NCBI GenBank assembly: GCA_021401465.1
Contig: JADDMT010000104.1
Coordinates: forward strand, 40,663 to 104,662
DNA length: 64,000 nucleotides
Source: Teratosphaeria epicoccoides
Lineage: Eukaryota > Ascomycota > Dothideomycetes > Mycosphaerellales > Teratosphaeriaceae
Direction of reading: 5' to 3'
Part shown: positions 53,493 to 64,000 of the stretch, in pieces
Layout of the letters: every line of letters starts with the position of its first letter
How positions within the stretch are numbered: position 1 is the stretch's first letter
Made by a program: the position numbers and the translations under genes
The notes under the pieces: generated by a model
Database searches by the model: none
The model's input: only the letters and a program-made list of their open reading frames with translations
Told to the model about the DNA's origin: nothing

Positions 53493-55542
53493 TCAATTGG
53501 CCGCCAATGCCAAGCTGACAAGCTCTCCGAATTTGGGAGTGCCAAAGCCCGTGACGGCATCCCAGCCAGTCTCAGCCGGGAAACCATCGGTGTCGCAGCC
53601 GAAGCTGGAACCGATAGTGATGTCCGTCAGACCCTTGTAGCCCTTACTGTACAGCCACGGATTCATGAATCCGAGTGGACTCTTGCCCGCCGCAATCAGA
53701 GCATCATTGATCAGAGCAACGACTGCAGCGAAAGTCGGCGAGGCCGCAGAAGTGCCGCCCACGGTGGAAATCTCGCCATCCCAAACGAGAGCGTCGTGAT
53801 TACCCTGGGCCGCGACATCTGGGTAGGCTCTGCCGGATTTATTGTATAGTCCATCGTACAATCCATTCAAACTCTCAATGTATGCATTGACAACCGATGA
53901 CTGGTATGATGGCTGTCCAAAGTAATTGCTGAAACCAGCGCCCGAAGCAAAGCGTGTCACGGCCGTCTCCGGGTTGAAGTTGGCCGTGCCACCAACCGAT
54001 GTGACCCATGGGCAACCGGTCGGAAAGTTAGGCAGGAACTCGTATGTTGAGGAGTTGTCGTTGGCATAGCAAGTGCCATCAGAGCCCACACCTGCATCGC
54101 CCGAGGACACAAGGAGGGAGATGCCACGGGCGCCCAGCTGAGCAAATTGCGAGCAGGCTCGTGCCGCATAAGACTCGGGGACTGTTTGCTCATCGTCGCC
54201 ATATGAAGATGAGATCACCTGTGGAAGGTCATCCTGAGCCAGAGCATAGTTCAGCCAAGCCAAGTAAGGCTCGTTGGTGTCCGTGGGCGTGTTGATGTCT
54301 GCAATAAACTGAGGTGAGCCGCCAGTGGAGAAGGCTATCAGTGGAGTCGGATAGCCGATGCCCAGCATCTGCTGCGCATCCAAGTTGCCTTCGACGTTCG
54401 ACTCATTCTCGAGCTCAGCCTCCGTGTACGGGCCTTGGTCGTTTGAAGCATTGGCGATGGTGATGATGTCGAATTCGCAGGCAGCTTGAGCGGCCTCGGG
54501 TCGATATAGCTCAAGAAATTTGTAAACGTCGGCTCGGTAATTGGTCTCGTTGAGATAATTGTTCAGACCCATCTTGTTCGTGCCGTTGGCTTGAACAGTG
54601 TAATTCAGCGTGCCATAAAGCGTGCGTAGGCACGTTGGCGTTGTAAACGAGACATTGCATACTGCTGCGACTTGCTCTGCGTGTGTGCCAGACTGCAACA
54701 GACATCATCGTTAGCTAGAATTTCCGGGGCCACAAATCACGAGTCGCAATTTGATCCCTCGTTTCGTGGAGGGGTCACTCACCACATTGTGACCGCCGTA
54801 CATGTGCTTGCCAGTCGATTCCCACCAGGACATGGGATGCTTGGGACCGAGATCAAAGTACTTTACTGCTTCCTTCTTTGGCTTGAAGAAACTAGTCGTG
54901 GGCTGGACGACGTCGATGTGCCCATGCAGATGTGCCGGCAGAGACCACTCAACCGCACGGTCGATCTCAGAACCGTCACTGTGTCTGTAGGTAGAGTACG
55001 ACGTGTGCAAAAGCTGCTCTGCCTTCTCAATTGGCACGACGATAGACACCCAGTCCTTTGCAGGTGAAAATGCAGCATCGTTGATATCGTGCTCTGAGAG
55101 CCATGCGCGGACTAGATCAACGGTGTCTTCTGCTGGAGCGACCTAGTTGTGAGCATATCAGTGAATGCCTCCAGGCTTGTTCAAATTGGTCTTTGCATTC
55201 ATGCAATGCCGTCAAGATTTGCACAACTGCCTCCCAATGAGTCCAACGACGCGGTTGCTGGATGCTGCATACCAGTTCATGCACTTCGGCAGCAGTCAAA
55301 TGCTGGCCATAGCGTGCGTGGTTCGGGTCTGAGATTTCCACCAAATGCCTTTCGACGACGCCTTCATCCCTCTGCTTCAGCCCAATCTGCAAGTTGATCA
55401 GCTTGGATTTTGATGCTGCTCCAGTGGCCTGCCAGCCGCGAGGAACGAAGTGACGCTCCTTGACTGCATATGAAGATGAGAGGGCAGGCATTGCATTGGC
55501 AACTCCCAGAAGCGCCAAGGCGGTCAAACGGACGAAAGCCAT
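53493..55542 (-). CDS. sedolisin-family acid serine peptidase (S53), secreted
   Basis: Exons (minus): 55542-55273, 55142-54783, 54692-53493 (introns 130 and 90 nt), 609 residues. Signal peptide MAFVRLTALALLGVANA is followed by a long pro-domain (HLVEISDPNHARYGQHLTAAEV and VVPIEKAEQLLHTSYSTYRH) that keeps the enzyme inactive until acid pH. The catalytic Glu and Asp lie in EGNLDAQ (about residues 311 and 315), the oxyanion Asp in SSGDAGVGSD (about 409), and the nucleophile Ser in GGTSAASPTF (about 525). The C-terminal Ca site region includes TDITIGSSFGCD and GWDAVTGFGTP. It is likely a secreted tripeptidyl- or endo-peptidase (Aspergillus SedB/SedC type) used for protein nutrition or host tissue degradation. 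Confidence 0.93.
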
Positions 55543-56321
55543 GCTGCTAGACACAGGCACACAACTTGGAGTACAAAGCCTTTTTGTTGACCACGCGCGA
55601 CGGCCGCCTCTTGTACCTGCAGATTGCGAGGCAAGGGACCCGATCGCCTTTACCCGCGCCATGCTCCTGTCGCGTACGACGTTATTGTACTTGCCCGGGA
55701 ACAAATCGTTTGTTTGCTGCGGTGTATCCTCCCTAGCGCCGCATTCAAGTCCATACTGCCCATGATCTAGGCCCAAACGAGAAGGTGGTGTTGCTGGTAA
55801 CGGCGGGGCCGCGATATCGCGTACGTTGATAGAGACATGGTCGCCAGGATTCGCGACCTCTCGCAAGTATGCTTATCAGAGGTGCGACCCCGTCATAGAG
55901 TCGTCCCCGGTGACGAGCGGTGTTGGAGCATGCGTGTGCACGCAGAAAGTGGGAAGGGTTGTGCGACTTCACGATATCAGAATGACCGAGCGCCCCACCC
56001 AGTGCCATTCAGTTCAATCATTCGCCAAGCAGGATCCGCTGTTGTCACAGCTAGTTACATGTGGGTGAAGTGATGCATTGGCGACGATGAAGATGTGTGC
56101 ACAGGGACAAAGACAAGACATGGTTGAAGGTGCCAAGTTTGCTGGGACTATAGCTAAGACTAATGGACTACCCAGTCTCAGCCAAGCCAGTCCCAGCTAC
56201 TGTATCGCCTAGACCCTCCAGCAACAGCCTAGGTGATAAGCACTTCAGTTCTCACCCCTTCGACAGATTCTTCCTAGGCACATACACTACCAACTGCCAC
56301 CTGCCACTCAAATCCACCACT
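55543..56321. other. divergent promoter region, protease and effector candidate
   Basis: About 780 bases between two genes transcribed away from each other. Short frames only; no supported coding region. Confidence 0.5.
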
Positions 56322-56702
56322 ATGTACCGCCACCTCACTACTGCGCTCCTCCTTCTCCTCTTCACCCAAAGCACCCTTGTCGCTGGCTCTGGTGCCTCTA
56401 CGCCCGGCGATTTCTATGGCAAATGCCGCTGCGTCGACAGTCTGGGCAACCCTGTCGACGAAGCTACCAAAGCAGTCTGCAATAACAACTACCACTACAC
56501 CGCGAAGATTGTTATCCCAGTCTCTAGATTGAATTACAAGTACAGAGGAGTCCTTTGCACGGTCACGGGCATGCGGCAACTCACCGGGGAGGCGTTCAGT
56601 TATCGATGTAATGGCAAGGGAAATGCGAGTAAGGCAGATTGTTTCGCAGTGAAGGAGGTTAGCTGGAGCACGAAATTTGCGCATGGCGAGCTTAAGCACT
56701 GA
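56322..56702 (+). CDS. small secreted six-cysteine protein (effector candidate)
   Basis: Single-exon gene for 126 residues from the ATG at 56322. Signal peptide MYRHLTTALLLLLFTQSTLVAG; mature part about 104 residues with six Cys (KCRCVD, AVCNNN, VLCTV, YRCNG, ADCF), enough for three disulfides, and no known domain. The middle (HYTAKIVIPVSRLNYKYRG) suggests beta strands. Size, cysteine content and lack of relatives I recognise fit the class of fungal secreted effectors. It shares a divergent promoter with a secreted protease and lies about 4 kb from RIP-like transposon sequence, a common setting for effector genes in Dothideomycetes. Function is unknown. Confidence 0.7.
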   Translation: MYRHLTTALLLLLFTQSTLVAGSGASTPGDFYGKCRCVDSLGNPVDEATKAVCNNNYHYTAKIVIPVSRLNYKYRGVLCTVTGMRQLTGEAFSYRCNGKGNASKADCFAVKEVSWSTKFAHGELKH

Positions 56703-57594
56703 GCAGGGGGAGTCATCTTCAGTCTGAGGCCAGCAGAACTGGTCCTTTGGTCAGGCAGTGGACAGGCTACTACTCCCTTGTGCATTCGATATGCTACGAC
56801 AACGAGAGGCGCCATACGCTGGACCACGGGAATACTGTCATTGTACCCCCGAATGTCGTCGTGGAAGGCTTCACTGCTGCAAGCATCAAAGCTGTCACTC
56901 CTTGGACCTGGCCCCAAACAGGCGCGTCGTCTGATAGGGAGGTGGATTTCAGGAATGCATACACATGGTGGGTCTGGAACATGCCTCCGGTTTGGTTTCT
57001 TCAGAGCAATCGTTGCATTCCACGCACTGGGCAGAGCATGACCACCACCACCACCACCACCACGACGTCCATGCGATGATGATCATAATTCCAGCCTCAG
57101 CCCTCTCGGCTCTGTCAGCTACACACATGTCAGATAATTCCCAGTGATCAGCGCATGACAAGCCACAGCAGACTTACGCCGACAGTAGCCGAAGCCGTCA
57201 GGGTCACGGAGGATCAGGGTAAGGTGGCGAATGAAGCGCGAGTCCCGTCTTCCACACGCTCATGACATCATCTTCGGCGCGCTTCCGGCTCTCGGGCGAA
57301 TCCGTGTTGTCGCACGCTGGTGTCTCTGTGTTTCTGTTTAGTGTCGGTGATAGTGCAAGGGTGTTGCTCCCTAGCGATAGCAGACCAGCTCACAACGTCG
57401 GCGAAGTCCGGTCCCACCTTCCAATTCTCGCTTGCACAGAATAGGCAAGAACGTGGGAGGCGCACGTGAACACTACGCTTTCGGCAAGACCAAGACCACC
57501 TTCGGAATGCAAATGGAGCCACGTGCACTCGCCAGTCATTATGGCCGATTTTCGTCACCTGCCATGGTTGGCAACACCCATACCCGCCGACTCT
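56703..57594. other. intergenic stretch with ACC microsatellite
   Basis: About 890 bases between convergent genes. It contains the (ACC)n repeat at 57041-57063. The 110-codon frame spanning it is mostly repeat-driven and is not supported. Confidence 0.5.
57041..57063 (+). repeat. (ACC)n trinucleotide microsatellite
   Basis: About seven and a half perfect ACC units. Confidence 0.95.
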
Positions 57595-59306
57595 TCAATA
57601 AGCATAGGCCAGGAAAGTCTCGTCTCCCGCTCGGTGAGCCTTTTTGTTGAGCCGCAGGAGTAGCATCTTGATAATGAAAGCCGTCACGGCGCCCAAGACT
57701 GAGAATCCAGCGCATGAGCCCAGCGCGACGGCGTACCTCGGGCCATCAGACTTTGGCCACAGATACTGAAACCAGTCTGTCAGCGCGCCCAACTAAATCA
57801 GGTCGCAGAGAACAACCCAATCTTACCGGTGTCCAAATGAACCCTACGTTAGCAAAAGCATTGACGAAAGCCATGGCGGATGCCTTCTTTTCCTTCGTTT
57901 GCCCGCAACTCGAGGCGAGCCAGCTGTATATCAGCGCGTTGCAGCAGTACGTGCCGATGGAGAAAACGATCATGGCAAAGTAACGGGCGCCTGTATTCAA
58001 GCTTGCAGCTGCTAGCACGAAGCCGAAAGCTGCAAACAATTTCGCGGCGATAATATGATAGGTCTTCTCGTTGTATCGACAAGACTGCCAGGACCAGTAA
58101 ATCGCAATGAGGCCCGCGACGAGGTACGGTGGACAGGTGAGTACGAGAGTGATGGTGCGAGAGAAGCCCAGTGTCTGGACTGCGGCGGTGATCAGAGAAG
58201 GTGCGGCTGGAGAGGGAGAGCTGGATATGACTTACCTGCGGTCGGGAAGAAGTTCTTGAAGCCGGTAGCCGCGACGTGAAGGTGATCCATGATAAGAAAC
58301 ATCCAGACATTCTTGTCTTTTACCGTGTCCAACAATCCTTTCCAAGTCGTCTGCGGACCGGAGTGGTCGACAGTATCTCGGACGATCCTGTCATGAGCCA
58401 GTTGGCGCTCTTCGCTCGTCAACCACCTCGTGGTCAAAGGGTCATCCGGCAGTATGAATGCAGATAAAATCGCCGCGGCGAAAGTGACAACCCCGATGAG
58501 AATGAAGAACCAGCGCCAACCAGCGATACCCGCGGCACCGCCGAGGCTGTTGAATACACCGACCGCGATGAGACCTGCAAAGGCATTCGCAAGAATATTG
58601 CCGGAATACATGATGCTCATCCGAGTCGCGTTCTCCTTTCGATTGTAGAAGTTCGAAAGCATGTAGAGCGCGCCGGGAGTGAACGGGGCCTCTGTGACAC
58701 CAAGGAAGAAACGTGCGAGCACCATGCCCGTATAATTGTGCGTCAGAGCGGAAGACGCGCTGGCTAGGCCCCAAAGGGCCATGAAGCCAGACAGCCACCA
58801 GGACGGACGCACACGCGTAAGGATCATATTGGAAGGTATCTGCCCGATAACTTTCCAAGGCGAATCAGCAGTATTCTCTTTTACCCTCTGACTGCGAGCC
58901 CCTCGACGCGAAGTGGTTAGCACTTACTATAGCCGACAAATAAGACGGAAATGCAAGTCTCGTACTGCCTGTCGGTAAGGCCCAGATCGTTCTCCAGATG
59001 ATCAAGGCGTGCGAGCGCGATGGCGTTGCGGTCCAGATAGTTCAAGAAGTACATGATCCAGAGTACCGGCATGAGATGCCAGTCCAGCTTGCGGACTAGA
59101 GCGATTTCCTTTGGGTCAAACTTCTCGTAAGCGCCCGCGTAGTCGACGGGATAACTGCCCTCTTGCGCCGTCGACGTCGTCTCAATGGCAGCCACAGATC
59201 CGTGCGGCTTCTCATGCTGGTCTCGCGTGGGCAGGTGCGCAGAATCTACGTCGCCAGCATCCGCAGCTGACGATCGCTCTGAAGGGGACTCCGGTTTTTG
59301 TGACAT
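57595..59306 (-). CDS. MFS transporter, anion:cation symporter (DAL5/TNA1-like) family
   Basis: Exons (minus): 59306-58928, 58850-58236, 58179-57827, 57792-57595; 514 residues. After an acidic cytosolic N-terminus come the ACS-family landmarks: LDWHLMPVLWIMYFLNYLDR (TM1), GQIPSNMILTRVRPS, VLARFFLGVTEAPFTPGALY, the long loop FILPDDPLTTRWLTSEERQL, and a C-terminal set of six helices ending in LLLRLNKKA. Fungal members import allantoate, nicotinate, biotin, pantothenate and similar small acids; the substrate cannot be read from sequence. The last intron (57826-57793) is only 34 nt under this model but has standard GTAAGA and TTAG ends, and removing it restores a continuous frame. No lesions. Confidence 0.9.
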
Positions 59307-60482
59307 ACTGCAAGCTCGTGTTTGATCTCACCTGGACATCGTCAAGGCGAGGCGATAGGGAAACGCTATGGGAGATCCGCCAGTGTCGTCCTTATGCCTC
59401 CAAGTTCCAAGTCCTCCCTCTGTCCGGACATCTTGCTGCAAGAACTAACTTTTGACGTGGAACGCCCAGCGCTCGCCCAGCCAGCCTGCTATCCGCCATG
59501 AAAGTCTTGCCTCCCGACAGACAGGAAAGACAGCCCAGTCGCGAATACCAGAGAATTGATGATTAGAAAAGTGCCAGGGGGTGGAGCAGGCATCCCCGTT
59601 GCAGGAACGACCATGAAACCTCTGGAAGCTGGTTCTTACGCGCCTCCCATCGCGGAGAGACAGATCCTCAGAGCATCCAGCGCGGCTCTTTCGGTCATCG
59701 CCTGGAGCGCCAAGCTGTGCGGGCCCATATTCTGAATCATCAACGTGGCCTGCACGGCTTGTCATGTCCAGTAGAATTGGTTCCGACAGGTTGACAGACA
59801 TATCGACCCGGTGCTCCGAACGAAGCTCAGACGGGATTGCTGGACAGTGTCGGAGTCTAAGAGATCAAAAGAAACCTGCTGGACGCTATCCCAGCCAGCA
59901 TAGACCTTCCTCGTGATCCATTTAGCGTTTTGCGAGGCTCCCGAGGGTGGTCGGGGATGCAGTCGGAACTGTCTGCCGAGTCATGATAGACCTGAGTGCA
60001 ATAATTTCCCCCAGCATCGTTCGAAATTCGCGCGATGGTTGTCAGAATATCAACAATGCTCAGCAGAGCTACCTTAGGGCCCTTTCGGTTGCCTCAATCG
60101 CGGTCGCCAATCGCGGCGGCGCGATTGTAATTAGCGCCTTTATAGCTATTACTGGCGATTCTAATCGCAGTCGCAATCGCGGTGTGCTCGGTTAATGCCG
60201 AGGCGCGCCAAGAATCGCGATCTTGACTTCAGCTAGTGTTGTTAGTAGTAGGATTATTGATTTAATACTATCATACTATTAACCATAGCTTATCCGACAA
60301 TCGATATTGACGCCAGCGTGGCTAGCTAGCGCTCGCAGACTCTTTTTTTCTATTAATCGCCATATAGTAGCAGCACTACGCTAGCTAAGCATGCGCTCCT
60401 AGATCCTTAGTCGCAGGCTAGTAATAAATTGCCATCTGATCTATTATAAGGAGCTTCGCCCTTAGTAATAGCTGCTAATTAA
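59307..60482. other. transition from gene DNA to repeat-rich DNA
   Basis: Up to about 60050 the composition is ordinary. Near 60070-60210 there is a patch rich in TCGCGGTCGCCAATCGCGG-type words, then from about 60230 the sequence turns AT-rich with many TA dinucleotides. No intact gene is seen. The end of a repetitive element probably lies here. Confidence 0.45.
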
Positions 60483-61304
60483 TCGATTACTATACCCTCT
60501 TAGCTACAATCCACGCTAGTGCAGGCTAGTGTTACTACTGCAGCTGCAGCTAATCGAGTTACTACATCTCTAAGTCTAGCGACAGTTATGTTAAAGCTAA
60601 AGCGCATTTAAAAGAAGGTAGATAAAGACAAGATGCTAGCTACAAAGATTATGAAGTAGTTGCAGACGTTAACGCTAGTAGTACGTAAGACATCTCTAGT
60701 TCTCCCTACAACTGAAGAATTAGAAGAAGGTAGTATTAAGAAGGATAAAGACAAGAAAGTTATTGTCTAGTAGACTAAGGTAATAGAAGATAAGTTAGTA
60801 AAGTCATTACAAGATTTAATCTTAGCTAGCGAGTATCTAGATAACTCATATAAGCTATAGGCGCTACAGAGGGCGTTATTAGAGGTAAAGGTAGCATGCG
60901 AAGATCTAGACATAGTAAAGGCGCTTACTATTAATAAGCTGAAGACGAAGATTAGTAATCTTAAGCGTAACTAGCGTGAGTAGACTAACCTTAACAGGCA
61001 ATCTAGTTAGAGCATTAATGAGGATACTAAGTGTCCTACTACTCCTGAGGACATAATGAGGCGTTACTTTAAGGCATATAAGGACATGAAGAAGTTCATA
61101 AAGACACTACTCTATATAGCGGACGCGCTTAGGGAGCTGTTTAATAGTACGTTAGCTACTAGAGCAAACGCAGAGAGCCTTTTAGTAGTAGATAGTAGCG
61201 GTAATACCTCCTCTAGTCCTTCTGCGCATATAGAGCAATTAGATTCAAGCCTGTTAACAAGGCCTAGCGGAAAGATCTTAAAGCATAAGGTAGTAGTATT
61301 ATAA
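60483..61304 (+). pseudogene. Lys-rich coiled-coil ORF relic of a repeat element
   Basis: One plus-strand frame of about 274 codons ends in the TAA at 61302-61304. It is interrupted by about ten stop codons, nearly all TAG, one TAA, no TGA that I saw, and no frameshift. Coding quality is clear between stops: KKDKDKKVIV, DKLVKSLQDLILASEYLDNS, RRYFKAYKDMKKFIKTLLY and ADALRELFNSTLATRA. Lys/Glu/Leu periodicity suggests a coiled coil. The stops are as expected from CAG or TGG converted to TAG by C-to-T change, the same pattern as in the gag-pol next to it. It could be an accessory or gag-like ORF of the same or another transposon; I do not recognise the family. Confidence 0.5.
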
Positions 61305-61726
61305 CTAGCGGAGTTACTAATACGGTTGATACTAGGGGACCATTTGAACCGCATAGGTTCTAATGGCCGCCCTTAGCATGCAGTGACCCTGCCACATATG
61401 GCAAGGGGGTCCTTCGTACATACGTTAGCTCGTATGTCGTCCGAGTAGGATCAGTTGTCGACGTAGGACGCCCCCATGTCGCTAACCCTACAGTACCCCT
61501 ACGGGGTTAGGCTCGGACATGCTTTCCCTAATTAAGGAGCGTCAGGGGTTATAAGCACCCTTAGCGCTACCTCTGCGATAAGCAGAAAGCAGCGCTGTCT
61601 TGTACCTACTAAAAGGTCGGATTACTCTGTCACACTGCGAGATATTTTCATATTATATAGCACATACATCTATATCAGTTCTGCTTTCTCCCCCCTGCTT
61701 TGCAGTCTAGCAGAGAATACTACGAT
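61305..61726 (+). other. possible LTR/leader of the retrotransposon
   Basis: Non-coding 420 bases before the gag start. It contains inverted repeats (ACATACG-TTAGCT-CGTATGT near 61422; CTAACCC...GGGTTAG near 61485) and a TATA-like TATTATATAGC near 61650, as expected in an LTR and leader. Exact ends and a primer-binding site were not identified; the partner LTR would lie beyond the window. Confidence 0.35.
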
Positions 61727-64000
61727 ATGTCTAGAGTACTACGAACTCGCAACTAACGCGTAGCGAGCGCCATCCCGAGCGCCCGCGATAGCGAAGCTAG
61801 CCCGAGTAACTAGCCCGCAGAAGTACCCACTGCGAGCGACACTACATCGAGCGACAGTTCCGCTAGAGGACAATTACGCGGCGGACTAGGCAATAGACCC
61901 CCCGCATAGGGACCGCAGCTAACCCCGACTATCGACCCGGCCCTTGTAGCCATGATTGTTAATTAGGTCGCAAACTACCTTGCGAACTAGAGCTAGAGCC
62001 GCACTGCTCCTAGTAGCGACAACGGCGAGGACGACGAAGACGTCACTATGAGCGGTACTAACGAACTAGCGGGCGAAGAAATCCAGCGAGATTTCACGCC
62101 AGGGACCTGCGAAGACAACTTACTAGGAGGCGCAGACCCTCCGCATGTGCCTGCGAACTTGGTGCCTAAATTCGGGGCCATAGTAGGCTAACTAGGAGGT
62201 AGTCGTAACGCACGTAACCCGAAGCCATTCAAGGGAGACACCTTGAAGGAGGCTCGAACTTTCTTGCAGGCGTGTGAGGCAGTTTTCGTGCTTAACTTAC
62301 GCGGATATTCCACAGAGGGCGAACGAGTCGCCTTCGGTGTAATGTGGCTCGAAGAGGATAAGGAACCTCGTAACAATTAGCATGAGCGGTATGACCTTAT
62401 GCGGGTCCATGACAGAACGTATACGTAGGCGGACTTTCGCTAGTTCTGTGTCGACCAGGTCGAGGATCCAGGGAATCGCGCCCTTACCGTGTCCGTCGAG
62501 TACGAGAAGGCTAAGCAGGGGAAGGGACAAATAACCTCTAGCTTCGCAACCTACCTCGCCACGCTCGAGGGACAGATGCTACCCTATACCGAGACGTAAT
62601 GCGTGCGGCACTTGCTCGTCAAACTCGATGACAATCTTCAGAACATAATCATGACTTTTCATGAACTTCCGACAACTCGGCAAGACCTCGTGTCCCTTGC
62701 GACACGTATGGAAATCACCTTGAAGCGAAATGGGAAATCGGGCGGTAAGGACAATAAGCGTCTAAGCCCCGAGGACCCCCTAAAGGGCCGCTATTACAAG
62801 CGCCCTAGGGGCCACGTCTAACGTAGTAGTTCATTCTGGAGGAGCAAGCCCTCCGAGCCAAAAGACGGTAGCGAGAAGCCTCCGAGTAGCTGCCACATCT
62901 ATGGAGCGAGGGACTACTAGGCGGCTCGCTGTCCTAAACGAAGTGATAGGAAGAAGGTAAGCAAGGTGTCCGAAACCTCCCTAGAGGGGAGGCGAAAGAA
63001 GGACAAGCCCGAGACAACCGAATGGCTACCGCGGGTATCTAAGCTGTCTGTCACTAATAGTGTAGACTTATGGCCTGCGCGGCGCCTATCCGGCGTAGTC
63101 CGAGTTAATGGCTCGCTCGAGCTAGTAGACTGTATGTTAGATGACCTTGCGGAGGTTAACGTGATACCCTAGAGGGTAATCGTACAGCTCGGTTTGAAGC
63201 CGATCCTAGGAGCCCTGCTGCCTACTATGAAGTCTTTTTAGGGCGAAGGCGCAGCGGCTCGAGGCGCGTACAACGTGCGCCTCTAACTCGCGGACTCCTC
63301 AGGAGAAGTGCGCGAGACTAACGAAGTCTTCTACGCCGAAGACGTTCCTGATAAGGAGCTCCTACTCGGCCGCCCTTAGCGCCACAAGCAGGGAGTCGTT
63401 GTTAATGGAGCTACTAACAACTAGTTCTATGGCTCTATAGGCGAAGTTCCTGCAGTGCGGATGCGTGACGCACACAGCTTCTACAAGGACATGAAGAAGG
63501 TCTAATGCGTGTATGCGGTCCGCATACGGAACGTCAAGGAAGACGTTACCCTTCTGCCTGAGTTAGAGGAATACGCCGATATTTTCGACGCAGAGGCTGC
63601 GGCCTATGCCTAGGCCCTAGACGCAGAACATGCGATTAACCTTAAGGAGGGTTACAATCCTCCGCATCGACCTCTGTACCCTATGTTGGAGTCGTAGCTC
63701 GAGACACTTCGAGACTACCTCTACAAGGCGCAAAGGAACGCGTGGATCCGACGAAGCGACAGCGAGGCTAGAGCGTTAGTTATGTTCGTCCTGAAGAAGG
63801 ACAACACGCTCCGCCTATACGTTAACTATAGGGGCCTTAACGCGGTAACCTAGAAGAACCGCTGCCCCCTACTACTTATTAGCGAGACGCTTGACCGCCT
63901 TGGTCGCGCCGCCATCTTCTCGTCTATCGACTTGAAGGACGCCTACTACTAGATACCGATCCGAAAGGGCGACGAGTAGAAGACTACATTCTAAACGCGG
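61727..64000 (+). mobile_element. Ty3/gypsy retrotransposon gag-pol relic, RIP-like mutated (runs off window)
   Basis: From the ATG at 61727 to the window end one single frame (758 codons) stays readable, broken only by about two dozen TAG/TAA codons. Gag: FKGDTLKEARTFLQACEAVF and a capsid-like block with LATLEGQMLPYTE. Zinc knuckle near 62900: expected C-x2-C-x4-H-x4-C, now with Tyr at the second Cys and at the His, and a stop at the Trp. A protease remnant follows (VRVNGSLELVDCMLDDLAEVN). Reverse transcriptase: FVLKKDNTLRLYVNYRGLNA, LLISETLDRLGRAAIFSSI and DLKDAYY, the gypsy-type first RT motifs. Hand count over 63781-64000: 21 TpA against 9 ApT. The element is defective; RNase H and integrase would lie beyond the edge. 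Confidence 0.88.

Noticed and set aside
61727..64000. Reassigned genetic code (TAR read as Gln) in the gag-pol frame, because stops are TAG/TAA only and many fall at Gln positions
   Set aside because: Other TAGs replace Trp (zinc-knuckle and RT positions), and Cys and His of the zinc knuckle have become Tyr; all are C-to-T/G-to-A changes, fitting RIP-like mutation better.
1..64000. CRISPR arrays, bacterial operons, Shine-Dalgarno sites
   Set aside because: The window is eukaryotic (introns, TATA box, fungal gene families); no regularly spaced repeat array is seen.
1..64000. tRNA or rRNA genes
   Set aside because: None recognised by eye; a covariance-model search (tRNAscan-SE) would be needed to exclude them.

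Overview
This window looks like a chromosome arm of a filamentous ascomycete (Pezizomycotina, most likely a Dothideomycete; the species cannot be fixed from sequence alone). Support for this includes small GT-AG introns (mostly 45-115 nt) with CTAAC/CTGAC-type branch sites, a Rho1 GEF of the ROM2 type, 2EXR/F-box-like orphan genes, a sedolisin protease, GPI-anchored and small secreted proteins, a non-reducing polyketide synthase (NR-PKS) gene cluster, and a retrotransposon carrying a RIP-like mutation signature at the right edge.

Layout. 1-12.4 kb: housekeeping genes, namely a HoxA13-like membrane protein (cut by the left edge), an INP54-like inositol 5-phosphatase, an arginyl-tRNA synthetase, a disordered protein and an F-box-like protein. 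13.1-24.6 kb: a secondary-metabolite cluster in which every recognisable gene is broken: MFS exporter (in-frame TAA and TAG), DMATS prenyltransferase (TAG), metallo-beta-lactamase-type thioesterase (TGA), P450 (TAA), NR-PKS reduced to its product-template and ACP domains with frame breaks, and a GST-like gene (frameshift). NR-PKS without its own TE, plus MbetaL-TE, DMATS, P450 and GST, is the gene set used for prenylated anthraquinone/xanthone/naphthacenedione-type polyketides, so this appears to be a dead pathway of that class. A 39-bp element built on the inverted repeat GTAAACA/TGTTTAC lies just outside each end of the cluster.

25.3-47 kb: a single-pass membrane protein, a gene-poor 3.9-kb stretch, an arylamine N-acetyltransferase, the 1750-residue RhoGEF, a tautomerase, a second F-box-like protein and two secreted proteins (one probably GPI-anchored). 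47-60 kb: a heavily decayed zinc-type dehydrogenase pseudogene, a Nudix hydrolase with an unusual duplicated splice/exon block, a nine-exon APC permease, a sedolisin, a six-cysteine secreted effector candidate and an ACS-family MFS transporter. 60.2-64 kb: repeat-derived DNA, with a coiled-coil ORF relic and then a Ty3/gypsy gag-pol. Both keep one reading frame and are interrupted only by TAG/TAA codons, as expected from C-to-T mutation at CpA/TpG sites.

Exon coordinates are hand-made splice models checked for reading phase; no transcript evidence or database search was available.
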